Shown here: positions 56,962 through 64,000 of the stretch, piece after piece
How positions within the stretch are numbered: the first letter of the stretch is position 1
Layout: each line of letters opens with the position of its first letter
From: an uncultured Acidobacteriaceae bacterium
Lineage (GTDB): Bacteria; Acidobacteriota; Terriglobia; Terriglobales; Acidobacteriaceae
Direction of reading: 5' to 3'
Assembly: GCA_903849645.1 (NCBI GenBank)
Contig: CAINJJ010000047.1
Span: 60,327 to 124,326, forward strand
DNA: 64,000 nt
Program-made: the position numbers and the translations under genes
The notes under the pieces: model-generated
Seen by the model: the letters and a program-made list of their open reading frames with translations, nothing else
Told to the model about the DNA's origin: nothing
Database searches by the model: none

Positions 56962-57795
56962 CTAGGAGAAGGTGATGGTGACCGTTACCTGGATGATCTG
57001 GCCGTTCGCCACCGTAACCGGCGTAATGGCGGCCGCGCTCAGTGGGCCAACCCAGTTGTTGACGGTGTTGGTCACGCAGGCGGCGGGAGTGATGGCCAGC
57101 GGACCCGTGGGATTGGTGCCGACCGGGACATTCGCGCAGGCGTTGTAGATGGTGTAGACGGTCCCGATGGTTCCCGCCTGGTTGGCGGTGATGGATCCGG
57201 ACATCACAAAGGAGTACGGGCCGCTGAACAGGGTTCCGTAGTTGAACCCGTAGGTGAGGTTGCCGCTGCAGTAGTAAGCGCTGCAATAGTTTGTAGCCGG
57301 CGAAGTGGTCAGGTTGTGCGCGATGCCGCAGAACTGGAACACGGCTACGCAAGGAGCATTACCCGTCTGGGCGCCCATGGCGATCATGTAGTCGCCCGGC
57401 GTGAACCCGCCTGCCAGGAGGCCGATCAGGATGCCCTGCGCGCTCGCGGAGAGAGAATTCTGAAAGTCGCGATGCTCCACCAGCGTGCCGTCCGGATTCT
57501 TCACGTCGATCACCCAGTGGCCGTGCATCTTCATCCCAAGGTTCATCGAGGCCCCTGAAGTCTTCAGCTCGCCGGTCGCTACGGGGGCACCGGGTTGCAT
57601 CGACGCGGGAAGCTCGAGCGAGTTGGCCACTCCACCCACCACGGGAGAACCCGTGCGCAAAGCCGGCACGTGGTTGACTGCATCGGGAGCGGTTTGGGCC
57701 AGGCAGGTCTGGGTCAGCGCACATCCCAGCACAACTGCCAGGGTTGATGCAACGACGTGGTGGCTACGGCGCAGAGAAGTTGTGTACGAGTTCAT
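56962..57795 (-). CDS. Secreted protein of unknown function
   Basis: A 277-aa exported protein with a signal peptide (VASTLAVVLGCALTQTCLAQ). The mature part has MNLGMKMHGHWVIDVKNPDGTLVEHRDFQNSLSASAQGILIGLLAGG, several Cys residues that may form disulphides (NAPCVAVFQFCG, YCSAYYCSG), and beta-rich Gly/Thr/Asn stretches ending VTVTITFS. It resembles phage-tail-like or surface proteins in composition, but no family is certain. The surface protein gene begins 55 bp downstream on the same strand, so the two may be cotranscribed. Confidence 0.65.
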   Translation of the reverse strand: MNSYTTSLRRSHHVVASTLAVVLGCALTQTCLAQTAPDAVNHVPALRTGSPVVGGVANSLELPASMQPGAPVATGELKTSGASMNLGMKMHGHWVIDVKNPDGTLVEHRDFQNSLSASAQGILIGLLAGGFTPGDYMIAMGAQTGNAPCVAVFQFCGIAHNLTTSPATNYCSAYYCSGNLTYGFNYGTLFSGPYSFVMSGSITANQAGTIGTVYTIYNACANVPVGTNPTGPLAITPAACVTNTVNNWVGPLSAAAITPVTVANGQIIQVTVTITFS

Positions 57796-58115
57796 CGCTG
57801 ACTCCTGTCTGGTTTCGTGTATTCAGATTCTGGTTGCATCGGGGCACAGAGTCATGCCCCAGGATTCCCGGAGTTAGGCAGGCTTTGAGCGGCGTCATCC
57901 AATGTGGTTGGAGGGAAGGGATACCCACTCAAGCTCTGCCAGAACTCCAGCAATGTAGGCATATCCGGACAGAAAAAGCTATAAGGACAAATATTAAGAT
58001 TTTGTCATTTTGCTATCGTCAACATCGATTTTGTTCTGTTTCAATGCAGGAAGCGGTTATCCAGAGAGCTCCTCCAATCGGTAACTCCCTCTCCATCAGC
58101 GCGGCCATAACTCCG
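57796..58115. other. Intergenic stretch with an AT-rich promoter-like patch
   Basis: No convincing gene. An AT-rich patch around 57960-58035, unusual in this GC-rich window, probably holds the promoter of the minus-strand secreted-protein pair. On the minus strand, TTGACG is followed after 20 bp by TAATAT, a longer spacer than usual. Confidence 0.4.
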
Positions 58116-59204
58116 TCAAATCCCCGGATGGCTCAGGCTGCTCACCTTCGGAACCAACTCCTGATACATCGCGCTGGGCAAATTCGTCTGCCAGTGCCCG
58201 GTTAGCCTGGCGGCCAGAATCAACCCAAAGAAGATCCCCGCCATCACCCCGGCCACCGCGGCAGGTCCCACGACGCGCCCTTTCCACCGCTGCGCGGGCA
58301 GCTCCGACCGCACCGGCGGCAGCGCAAATTGCAGCGCGTCCTGCGTTGAACAGACCGCCACGCAGGCCATGCAGCCGGTGCACTCCGCCGACCGGACCTG
58401 CACCAACTCATCCACCTTCAACCCGGAGGGGCACGCCTTCGCGCACTTGCCGCAATCGACGCATGCCTCCGCGTCCCGCCGTATCTTCACCGGACTCAAC
58501 AGGCTAGCCAGCCCCATCAGCGCGCCGTAGGGGCACAGATACCGGCACCAGAAGTTCTTCACCAGCACCGACAGCGAAGCCAGCATCACCAGCACAATCG
58601 CCGCCGTCGGCCCCATGTTGCGGAAGAAATTCAGCATCTTCACATCCGCCAGCAGCCCATAAGGGGATCCCATGAAGTCCTGCAGCGCCTCGGCCGACAT
58701 CGCTCCGATGATGAAGACAAAGAAGCCCAACAATAAGTACTTCAACCCGCGCAGCGGCACATCCACCCAGCGGGGAAACGCGGCATTGGTCCCGAACAGC
58801 CTTCGGCCCAGCTTCCACAAGTACTCTGACAGCGTCCCCACCGGGCACAGCCACGAGCAGAATGCCTTCTTCAACACCAGGCTCATCCCCACAAACGCAA
58901 TAAACAGCACCATGGCCGCCGGATGAATCGCCGGCGCCCGCCCTGTTGCCAGCAGCAATTTCGTGTTCATCAAGCCCGCAATGGGCAGCCAGCCCTCCAC
59001 GCCCGCCGGCCGGGGCAGCGCCATCCCCACCGCGCCTCGCTCATAAAACCTGACCCATAGGTAGAACTGCACGCCGAGCAGCCCATTCAGAGCAGCAAAT
59101 CCCAGTTGCACCCATCGCCTGACCTTCTGCGACCGGTCAACCGCCTGCCTGCGCATGAATTTCTTCTTCTCTGCTCCTGTGCCGGTCATCGCCTCTGCGC
59201 TCAT
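58116..59204 (-). CDS. NapH/NosR-like polyferredoxin membrane protein
   Basis: A 362-aa inner-membrane electron-transfer protein. About five helices. It has the membrane-embedded Cys pairs FCSWLCPVGTLSEY (C116, C120) and WCRYLCPYGAL (C220, C224), followed by two [4Fe-4S] motifs, CVDCGKCAKACP (C248-C258) and CTGCMACVAVC (C275-C285), and a C-terminal helix. This layout is that of NapH / NosR C-terminal / CcoG-like proteins that move electrons from quinol or ferredoxin to periplasmic partners. No partner reductase is in the window. Crp/Fnr-type sites precede it. Confidence 0.9.
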   Translation of the reverse strand: MSAEAMTGTGAEKKKFMRRQAVDRSQKVRRWVQLGFAALNGLLGVQFYLWVRFYERGAVGMALPRPAGVEGWLPIAGLMNTKLLLATGRAPAIHPAAMVLFIAFVGMSLVLKKAFCSWLCPVGTLSEYLWKLGRRLFGTNAAFPRWVDVPLRGLKYLLLGFFVFIIGAMSAEALQDFMGSPYGLLADVKMLNFFRNMGPTAAIVLVMLASLSVLVKNFWCRYLCPYGALMGLASLLSPVKIRRDAEACVDCGKCAKACPSGLKVDELVQVRSAECTGCMACVAVCSTQDALQFALPPVRSELPAQRWKGRVVGPAAVAGVMAGIFFGLILAARLTGHWQTNLPSAMYQELVPKVSSLSHPGI

Positions 59205-59252
59205 GGTTGTGTCCCTTTACTCGAACCATACCCGTGGCGTCTGGACAGCGCT

Positions 59253-59285
59253 GTAACTTAGGTCACTGCTGGTGATTGAAATCAC
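59253..59285. promoter_or_regulatory. Pair of Crp/Fnr-type palindromes between divergent genes
   Basis: Perfect site GTGATT-GA-AATCAC (59272-59285), containing TGAT-N4-ATCA as in Fnr sites, and an imperfect one GTAACTTAGGTCAC (59253-59266), 19 bp apart centre to centre. They are 49-81 bp from the polyferredoxin start and 67-120 bp from the hydrolase start. Confidence 0.6.
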
Positions 59286-59372
59286 ACCCTTCGCCCCTTG
59301 AGACGACGCTGACAGAGTTCCTGCCCTACCAATGCGGAGCCCTCTGCCTATATGCTGGACTCAGGACAGCAG

Positions 59373-60557
59373 ATGAATCGATTCACTCGGACGTGCAAAA
59401 AGATCAAGCTCCTTCTGGCCGTCCTGTTCCTCCCGTTGCTGGCGCATACGGCCATTCCCCAGGCCGCCCCGCAGCCGGTCTTCCCGCGTCCGGTCTCCAA
59501 AGAGAGGGTCATCGTCTTTGTCCATGGGCTGCACGGGAACCGCGACTCATGGCGGGCCGCAAACGGGGCCTATTGGCCGGACTTGATCCGGAACGACCCC
59601 CGCCTCGCCTACTCCGACGTTGAAGTCGCGGAGTATCCCACACCGGCCTCCAACGGGAAGATGTCCAGCATCCAGTTGGCCGACACCCTCTGGACGCACC
59701 TCCGGCAGGACCATGTCTGGGAGCATCGCGAGGTGGTCTTCCTCGCCCATAGCCTCGGCGGCATCCTCGTCGAAGAGATGCTCCTGAGACATCCCGCGGA
59801 GGCGGCCCGCGTCCGGTTCATCGTCTCCTATGGAACCCCGCATGAGGGCTCAACCATCGCCCGCATCGCCTCCATCTACGACAGAGACCCGCTGCTCAAC
59901 GACCTCAGCGACGCCGGCGACAACGCCTTCCTGACTCAGTTGGAAAACGACTGGCGGGGCCACGGCTCCGTCAATGGCATTCACCGCTTCTGCGCCTATG
60001 AGACCGAAGACACCAAGCCGGAGAGCGGGGTCGGTCGCTATCTCAAGACCCACGCCCGCGTGGTCGGCTACTTCAGCGCAACCTATGGATGCGACGTGAC
60101 CACCCCGCCGCAGGAGATCCACGCAGACCACGTGAACATGGTCCGGCCTCCGGATCGCAAGTCGAGCGCCTATGACTTCTTCTATCGCGTCTACCGCGAC
60201 AACCCGATCCTCGAAGAGCAGTTGGTCACGCGCGAAAACGTGATCGCCGGACTCGAGGCAGGGTGCGACCGAACCAACGCGAATCCTGACCTGCAGGTCC
60301 CCGTAGCCCTTGACGGCGCCTTGCATGAGAAAGTCGTTGCGGCCACTGCCTCGCTTGTCAATTCCGTAGACCTCCGCAACGTGAACCCGGACCCGCCAGT
60401 CGTGACAAGGGTCGATCCGGACGGGGTTGCCCACGTGCAGTACGGCTTCAGCGGGCCATCGAAAAAGCTCTTCGTCTGCCTGGGCGCCGCCCGGGCATCC
60501 TTGAGGGTTCAGTTCTCCATCTCCCGCCAGGTGCCCGTTCGCGAGCCATCGAATTGA
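59373..60557 (+). CDS. Secreted alpha/beta hydrolase (lipase/esterase-like)
   Basis: A 394-aa protein with a signal peptide (LLLAVLFLPLLAHTAIPQA). The hydrolase core has the oxyanion HG in VIVFVHGLHGNRDSW, the nucleophile Ser in VVFLAHSLGGILVEEM (S127; AHSLGG variant of GxSxG), a YGTPHEGS segment as in GPI inositol-deacylase/lipase-type folds, and a likely catalytic His in IHADHVNMVRP. The last 120 residues are not recognised. ATG 59373 has AGGA six bases upstream; ATG 59352 is also possible. Faces the polyferredoxin gene across the Crp/Fnr sites. Confidence 0.85.
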   Translation: MNRFTRTCKKIKLLLAVLFLPLLAHTAIPQAAPQPVFPRPVSKERVIVFVHGLHGNRDSWRAANGAYWPDLIRNDPRLAYSDVEVAEYPTPASNGKMSSIQLADTLWTHLRQDHVWEHREVVFLAHSLGGILVEEMLLRHPAEAARVRFIVSYGTPHEGSTIARIASIYDRDPLLNDLSDAGDNAFLTQLENDWRGHGSVNGIHRFCAYETEDTKPESGVGRYLKTHARVVGYFSATYGCDVTTPPQEIHADHVNMVRPPDRKSSAYDFFYRVYRDNPILEEQLVTRENVIAGLEAGCDRTNANPDLQVPVALDGALHEKVVAATASLVNSVDLRNVNPDPPVVTRVDPDGVAHVQYGFSGPSKKLFVCLGAARASLRVQFSISRQVPVREPSN

Positions 60558-60898
60558 GCCCGGGACTGAACTCGCGCCCGGTTGCGTGAAGGACCCTCGA
60601 CGGAGCCCCTGAAGTCCGGCATCGAGAGGTTCGGCCTCCATTGCAACCTTCATCCCTTTGCCAGTAGACTGGTACTGGTCGGGGCGGGCCTCCGCAAAGA
60701 GAATGTTTGCGGCGCCCCGGACTCTTCGGCTCTGCGGTCGTCCCATCAGGTTCCATGGTCTCTGGCTTCGGCAACGAGGCGGCGAGGAGACCTTGGAAGG
60801 TCCGGGGAAACAAAATCGCAGGCCGCAGTCGAGAACGGCAACAGGAGTCAACAAGGCGCTTCTTCATTCAGCGCAATGGAAACAAGGAGTTACCACGC
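60558..60898. other. Intergenic stretch before the tRNA gene
   Basis: No coding frame with motifs and no clear hairpin. Presumably holds the tRNA promoter, but I cannot place its boxes with confidence. Confidence 0.4.
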
Positions 60899-60990
60899 GG
60901 AGAGGTGGCAGAGCCCGGTTGAATGCACCTGACTCGAAATCAGACATAGTCGCAAGGCTATCGGGGGTTCGAATCCCTCCCTCTCCGCCA
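60899..60990 (+). tRNA. tRNA-Ser (anticodon CGA), CCA encoded
   Basis: Acceptor GGAGAGG (60899-60905) pairs with CCTCTCC (60980-60986); discriminator G; encoded CCA at 60988-60990. Anticodon loop CTCGAAA sits on a CTGA/TCAG stem whose outermost pair is a C-A mismatch. A long variable arm (ATAGTCGCAAGGCTAT) is typical of tRNA-Ser, and the T-arm is GGGGG-TTCGAAT-CCCTC with one G-U pair. The 3' 63 bp are duplicated at 63466-63528. Confidence 0.95.
60928..60990 (+). repeat. Left attachment-type repeat (3' part of tRNA-Ser)
   Basis: The 63-bp segment from the anticodon stem to the CCA end is repeated at 63466-63528 with 60 of 63 positions identical. It borders the 2.5-kb island. Confidence 0.85.
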
Positions 60991-61346
60991 TAAGATCATT
61001 CGAATCAATACGTAGGGGCCTGTCATGGGCCCTGTTCTTTTTGGTGTGAAGCTTGCCTTTTGGGTAAAACATGCACGTAGGGGCACAGAAAGGCACCGAA
61101 GTACAAATCCAACTGACCACAAAACTGACACCGAAAAGGCCAAACCGGTTGAGGCCGGTTAGGAGAGAGAACACTTTGGGGCATGTGATTCTCAGTGAAG
61201 CGTTTGCTGAAGCTGGTTCACGTTCTTCCGGCCACCGATTGCGGAGAGTTGGGACCGATCCGTGGCTGGGGTAGGTTTGTACGATCCCAGGTCTCCTCAA
61301 AATCGAAACCGAGGGCACCAGATTATAAACTGTAGCAGGGAGAACG
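60991..61346. other. Start of the island, no clear gene
   Basis: Holds a weak hairpin with T-run right after the tRNA (61016-61042, GGGCC / GGCCC then TTCTTTTT), which may end the tRNA transcript. The remaining 300 bp show no convincing gene. It could be a remnant of a lost integrase region. Confidence 0.4.
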
Positions 61347-61718
61347 ATGGAGATGAAAACGAAAATAGGCATTGCGGTTTTGCTCTGTGTCTTTGGCTTA
61401 TTTGGCTATGGCTCCTATCGCAAAGGCTACTCGAACGCTGCGTCAAAAGCCGCCGCAGAACACGCAGCCGAATACGGAAACGATTGGAACGGCGACCCTT
61501 CCGTCAAGCATTCAGCCTCATATTCGCTCGGATATACACGCGGGCACGGAGCCGGTTATGCGGAAACCCATCAAAAAGATTTCGTCGAGTGCGGCGAGAA
61601 GCTTGCCCAACTTGCCGTAGAAACAGGAGACCCCAAAATCGCTTCCAGATTAATGGTAGACGGTTATGTTGCGCCATCGCAGTTAGAGGCAGCAGCAGCT
61701 CAACACAAGCAAAAATAG
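61347..61718 (+). CDS. Unknown island protein with N-terminal membrane helix
   Basis: A 123-aa frame. Residues 6-23 (IGIAVLLCVFGLFGYGSY) form a membrane anchor or signal. The rest is Ala/Gly/His/Tyr-rich and hydrophilic with YNAASKAAAEHAAEYG-type helices and a Gly/Tyr-rich patch (SLGYTRGHGAGYAE). ATG 61347 has GGGAG nearby. GC content is lower than the core genes. No family recognised. Confidence 0.6.
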   Translation: MEMKTKIGIAVLLCVFGLFGYGSYRKGYSNAASKAAAEHAAEYGNDWNGDPSVKHSASYSLGYTRGHGAGYAETHQKDFVECGEKLAQLAVETGDPKIASRLMVDGYVAPSQLEAAAAQHKQK

Positions 61719-61795
61719 CCCAGCAGATGCACGTCGAAGTTCTGTCGAGTTGACGGCGTCAAGCGGGCTGGCGAGAACTTGACTGAAATCGCGGA

Positions 61796-62623
61796 ATGTG
61801 GCCTTCTGAAATCATGTCACTTCCTGATTCCCACCCCTGGATGGAGAGCGTTGACGCGAAGATGGTCAGGGCCAAGGAACACCTCGACACCCTCCATGCC
61901 GAAGCTGGTATGTTCTTCGAAAGCACCAAGCGGAATTTCATTCTGAAGACGAACGGACATGAGGCGTGTATCGTCCACTACATCGAGGATTCCATCCCGC
62001 CGATTCGCCTCGGCGTTCTCTTGGGCGAGTGTGTCTTTAACATCCGGTCGGCGCTCGATAACCTTGTTTGCGGCCTGATACGGACGACGGATTCACACGC
62101 ACCGTGCAAAGGTTCCCAATTCCCCATTTGTTCCACCAAGGAACAGTGGGAAAATAATTCGCAGAAGTACCTCAAGGGTGTTGAGCAAGCGGCGCAGAAG
62201 ATGATCCGGGACCTTCAGCCGTGCTTCCGCATGTCCGCCGTGCCAGAAAACGACCCGTTGAGCATCTTGAATGTCCTCTGTAACAGCGACAAGCACCGCG
62301 CTGTAACTCTCACGCTAGCGTACAGTCACGACCTCACGGTCAGGGTACATGGGAATGACGGAAGTGTCTATGTCTGGAAGGCAACGGAGCCGCTCTATGC
62401 CGGGGATGTCCACACGATACCACTCAATCTTGATCCCGCAAGCATCCAGCCGAGCGCCCGCGTTGAAACTAGTGGCACCGACATCTTAATAATCCGGGAG
62501 ATTGGGCCGTGGGGAGAGCGTCCGGTTTGGTCCGTCCTCACCGACCTATATGAATACGCCAAAGATCGTGTGGTGGTTCCGCTGAAGCCGTTTTTCGTCG
62601 CTTCGCATTTTAGTTACCCATAA
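61796..62623 (+). CDS. Unknown island protein, widespread hypothetical type
   Basis: A 275-aa soluble protein. Features: AKEHLDTLHAEAGMFFES, then GVLLGECVFNIRSALDNLVCGLIR, FPICSTKEQWENN, and NVLCNSDKHRAVTL. These (a helical core with RSALDxLV and a DKHR motif) recur in many accessory hypothetical proteins of unknown role. The C-terminal part is beta-rich. Start ATG 61796 or 61814. It is on the island, same strand as the previous gene, convergent to the toxin-antitoxin pair. Confidence 0.65.
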   Translation: MWPSEIMSLPDSHPWMESVDAKMVRAKEHLDTLHAEAGMFFESTKRNFILKTNGHEACIVHYIEDSIPPIRLGVLLGECVFNIRSALDNLVCGLIRTTDSHAPCKGSQFPICSTKEQWENNSQKYLKGVEQAAQKMIRDLQPCFRMSAVPENDPLSILNVLCNSDKHRAVTLTLAYSHDLTVRVHGNDGSVYVWKATEPLYAGDVHTIPLNLDPASIQPSARVETSGTDILIIREIGPWGERPVWSVLTDLYEYAKDRVVVPLKPFFVASHFSYP

Positions 62624-62667
62624 ACGGGCATAGATCAGCTCAAGCGGTACGAGCCCCTTACTCGTGT

Positions 62668-62961
62668 TCAAACACTCTTAGCCAGTGAACGCATCACAAA
62701 TTCAGGGTCGGCGGCAATGACGATAAGAAGCGCGCGCGCAGCGGCTTCCGGCTGGCGACGCCCAGACTCCCAATGACGAACTGCATCCACCGATAAACCA
62801 AAACTTTCTGCGAAACGCCCCTGGCTCAGGCGCAGGCGCTTACGGAGACCTCGCACGTCCACGGTCTCCGGCAGAGTGACCTTGTAACCCTTGCGCTCAC
62901 CTTCCATGTAGGCGCGGGCTTCAGCCGTTCCTTGTGCCATCTCTTCAAACAATTTGCTCAT
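62668..62961 (-). CDS. XRE-family helix-turn-helix antitoxin (HigA/NadS-like)
   Basis: A 97-aa protein with a Cro/C1-type helix-turn-helix at about 38-75: LRKRLRLSQGRFAESFGLSVDAVRHWESGRRQPEAAARALL. The N-terminal part (EMAQGTAEARAYMEGERKG) matches NadS/HigA-type antitoxins. Start overlaps the toxin stop by four bases (ATGA), with toxin first, as in higBA operons. Expected to neutralise the toxin and bind the palindrome at 63305. Confidence 0.85.
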   Translation of the reverse strand: MSKLFEEMAQGTAEARAYMEGERKGYKVTLPETVDVRGLRKRLRLSQGRFAESFGLSVDAVRHWESGRRQPEAAARALLIVIAADPEFVMRSLAKSV

Positions 62962-63296
62962 CGCTTCCCCCTGTAATCGGCAAAGAAACTCTTCGCCATC
63001 TTGGCCAGGGCATTCTGCTCGGCCTTGCTCAAATTGCCCTTCTCCGATTTGGCATACACGGTAATGAGGAAGATCGGCAGATCCTCACCGCCGTACAGAT
63101 AAACGACTCGTGCGCCGCCGCGTTTTCCCATGCCGGAACGTGCAAAGCGCAGCTTGCGATACCCTCCTGTGCCGGGCATCAAGTCTCCGGCCTCCGGGTG
63201 GGCGGCGATGGTGCGAACGATTTCTTCCCGGTCCGCTTCGCTATAGAGGTCTTCGGCGGCTCTCAGGAACATCGGGGTTTCGACCACCGTTTGCAT
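62958..63296 (-). CDS. RelE/HigB-type toxin
   Basis: A 112-aa protein with the RelE-like fold: MQTVVETPMFLRAAEDLYSEADREEIVRTIAAHPEAGDLMPGTGGYRKLRFARSGMGKRGGARVVYLY, then FLITVYAKSEKGNLSKAEQNALAKMAKSF. Positively charged residues on the central beta sheet (RKLRFARSGMGKRGG) fit an mRNA interferase acting on the ribosome. ATG 63296 is preferred; the longer frame to 63380 would include the operator. Confidence 0.85.
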   Translation of the reverse strand: MQTVVETPMFLRAAEDLYSEADREEIVRTIAAHPEAGDLMPGTGGYRKLRFARSGMGKRGGARVVYLYGGEDLPIFLITVYAKSEKGNLSKAEQNALAKMAKSFFADYRGKR

Positions 63297-63304
63297 AGAA
63301 AAAC

Positions 63305-63323
63305 TATATGCCAATGGCATATA
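63305..63323 (-). promoter_or_regulatory. Perfect palindrome, likely autoregulatory operator of the toxin-antitoxin pair
   Basis: TATATGCC-AAT-GGCATATA, eight-bp arms with 3-bp spacer, starts nine bases before the toxin ATG. Confidence 0.75.
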
Positions 63324-63465
63324 TTGGTCAACCTTTTTCTCAGCGTAGAAGGGGTAGATTGCGGCCATTGCTGCGACCATGAGCCACTACGATAAGAGGA
63401 CGATTCCAACTAGCGCAGAAAGTGGCCATCCATCCGCTAAATGATTGAAAATAATGCATGGTAAG

Positions 63466-63528
63466 CCTGACTCGAAATCAGACACAGTCGCAAGGCTATC
63501 GGGGGTTCGAATCCCCCTCTCTCCGCCA
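63466..63528 (+). repeat. Displaced 3' copy of tRNA-Ser (right attachment-type repeat)
   Basis: Repeats 60928-60990 with three substitutions. Its T-arm (GGGGG/CCCCC) pairs perfectly, whereas the intact gene has one G-U. There is no 5' half, so it is not a functional tRNA. It marks the far boundary of the island. Confidence 0.9.
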
Positions 63529-63572
63529 CGACCCCTTCCGAAGGCTTCCGATAAAATCCAAGAAGTGAAGAT

Positions 63573-63607
63573 AAACCCCAGAAAATCTGGGGTTTACGTT
63601 TTTTAGC
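63573..63607 (+). terminator. Hairpin terminator after the displaced tRNA copy
   Basis: AAACCCCAGA / TCTGGGGTTT, 10-bp perfect stem with an AAA loop, followed by ACG and T6. Confidence 0.75.
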
Positions 63608-63684
63608 GTCCAGTGCCGTCCAGTGCAAGCCGGAGATTTTTGGGTATACGTTTGGGTATATGGAAAGTCAAAAAGGGTATATAT
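63607..63684 (+). repeat. Direct repeats upstream of the integrase
   Basis: CGTCCAGTGC occurs twice in tandem (63607-63626). GGGTATA occurs three times between 63641 and 63684. Repeats of this type can be integrase arm sites or promoter elements of the integrated element. Confidence 0.5.
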
Positions 63685-63703
63685 TGCCTTCGAGGGAGGA
63701 AAT

Positions 63704-63744
63704 ATGCCGCTTTCCGATACCGCAATCAAGAAGTCTCTACCGGC
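63704..63744 (+). pseudogene. N-terminus of a tyrosine integrase, interrupted by an IS element
   Basis: ATG 63704 follows GGAGG. The first 13 codons read MPLSDTAIKKSLP, the typical start of P4/DUF4102-type integrases (MPLTDTAIxxAKP). Then the sequence switches to the end of an IS21-like element. The rest of the gene, if it survives, lies beyond the right edge. Position next to the att copy fits a tRNA-targeting integrase. Confidence 0.7.
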
Positions 63745-64000
63745 TGTCAAGGGCGGCGTAAAAGGGAACCACTGTGGCGGCGTAAAAGGGAGCCAGTAGA
63801 GGGTTGAGTCGGGCATTTCGGGGGAGGAGTGGCGCCGGAGCGTGGCGGTGGCGGCCCTCCTCCCCCGAGGCGCGTTGGGGAGGGGCTGTCAGGCTCGTTT
63901 TCGGCGGCTTTGCTTGAGGCGGGAGGAGTCGGCGTTCATCTCCAGGATGTGAACGTGGTGGGTGATGCGATCGAGCAGTGCGCCGGTGAGCCTCTCGGAG
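63745..64000. mobile_element. IS21-family element, one end and 3' part of istB
   Basis: The end begins TGTCAAGGGCGGCG and carries two 16-bp repeats, GGCGGCGTAAAAGGGA, at 63752-63767 and 63776-63791, 24 bp apart, as expected for transposase sites of IS21 elements. It then holds the end of istB in reverse and runs off the window. Confidence 0.8.
63889..64000 (-). CDS. istB: IstB helper ATPase, C-terminal fragment
   Basis: The last 36 residues are visible: ERLTGALLDRITHHVHILEM then NADSSRLKQSRRKRA and a TGA at 63891-63889. This matches the usual C-terminus of IstB, the AAA+ ATPase that assists IS21 transposase. The rest of istB and istA lie outside the window. Confidence 0.85.
   Translation of the reverse strand, partial: SERLTGALLDRITHHVHILEMNADSSRLKQSRRKRA

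Noticed and set aside
63466..63528. Second tRNA-Ser gene
   Set aside because: Only the 3' 63 bp are present; the acceptor 5' strand and D-arm are absent, so it is a displaced fragment.

Overview
This window is a 64 kb piece of a GC-rich bacterial chromosome. The gene content suggests an acidobacterium, probably class Terriglobia. The hints are many secreted proteins with long alanine/proline-rich tails, a split-ATPase relative of the YbhGFSR exporter, an MBG/Ig-type surface protein, REP-like GC hairpins, and small proteins that look typical of that group. This is inferred from gene style; no rRNA or marker phylogeny was available.

Layout. 1-6.3 kb: core metabolism (pyrF, accA), two secreted or membrane proteins and a bactofilin. 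6.5-12.2 kb: a secreted GH35 beta-galactosidase converging on a 1,267-aa GH13-like protein; their stop codons abut in TGATCA. 12.7-20.1 kb: a tightly overlapping seven-gene operon (TetR, TolC, HlyD, two ATPases, two ABC-2 permeases) with a palindromic operator in front. 20.2-22.8 kb: exported glutathione peroxidase, BioY biotin transporter and the futalosine-pathway enzyme MqnD. 23.1-24.6 kb: an isolated flagellin gene with its own terminator and a near-consensus sigma-28 promoter. 24.9-26.6 kb: an ECF sigma / membrane anti-sigma / Spy-like stress cluster. 26.9-31 kb: uvrA with a histone-H1-like basic tail and a 20-bp palindrome over its promoter, translationally coupled to a CPBP protease. 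31-43.4 kb: secreted proteins, threonine aldolase, Mrp ATPase, thioesterase, GT2 glycosyltransferase and uvrC. 43.7-48 kb: a DUF2383-type protein, an OafA-like O-acyltransferase and an APC permease.

48.0-49.2 kb is a small accessory cluster of three overlapping genes (mini zinc-ribbon protein, winged-helix-like protein, PIN ribonuclease) that looks like a non-canonical toxin-antitoxin module. 49.4-54.3 kb carries GlgM and GlgE, which together turn ADP-glucose into alpha-glucan through maltose 1-phosphate, then a GNAT enzyme and rsmA. 54.4-60.6 kb holds two secreted proteins (one with 94-residue tandem repeats), a NapH/NosR-like polyferredoxin membrane protein and a secreted lipase-like hydrolase. 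The last two diverge around Crp/Fnr-type palindromes.

The last 3 kb is a layered integration hotspot. An intact tRNA-Ser(CGA) is followed by a 2.5-kb island (two unknown genes and a HigBA-like toxin-antitoxin pair with a perfect operator). Next comes a second copy of the last 63 bp of the tRNA, and then the first 13 codons of a tyrosine integrase interrupted by an IS21-family element that runs off the window.
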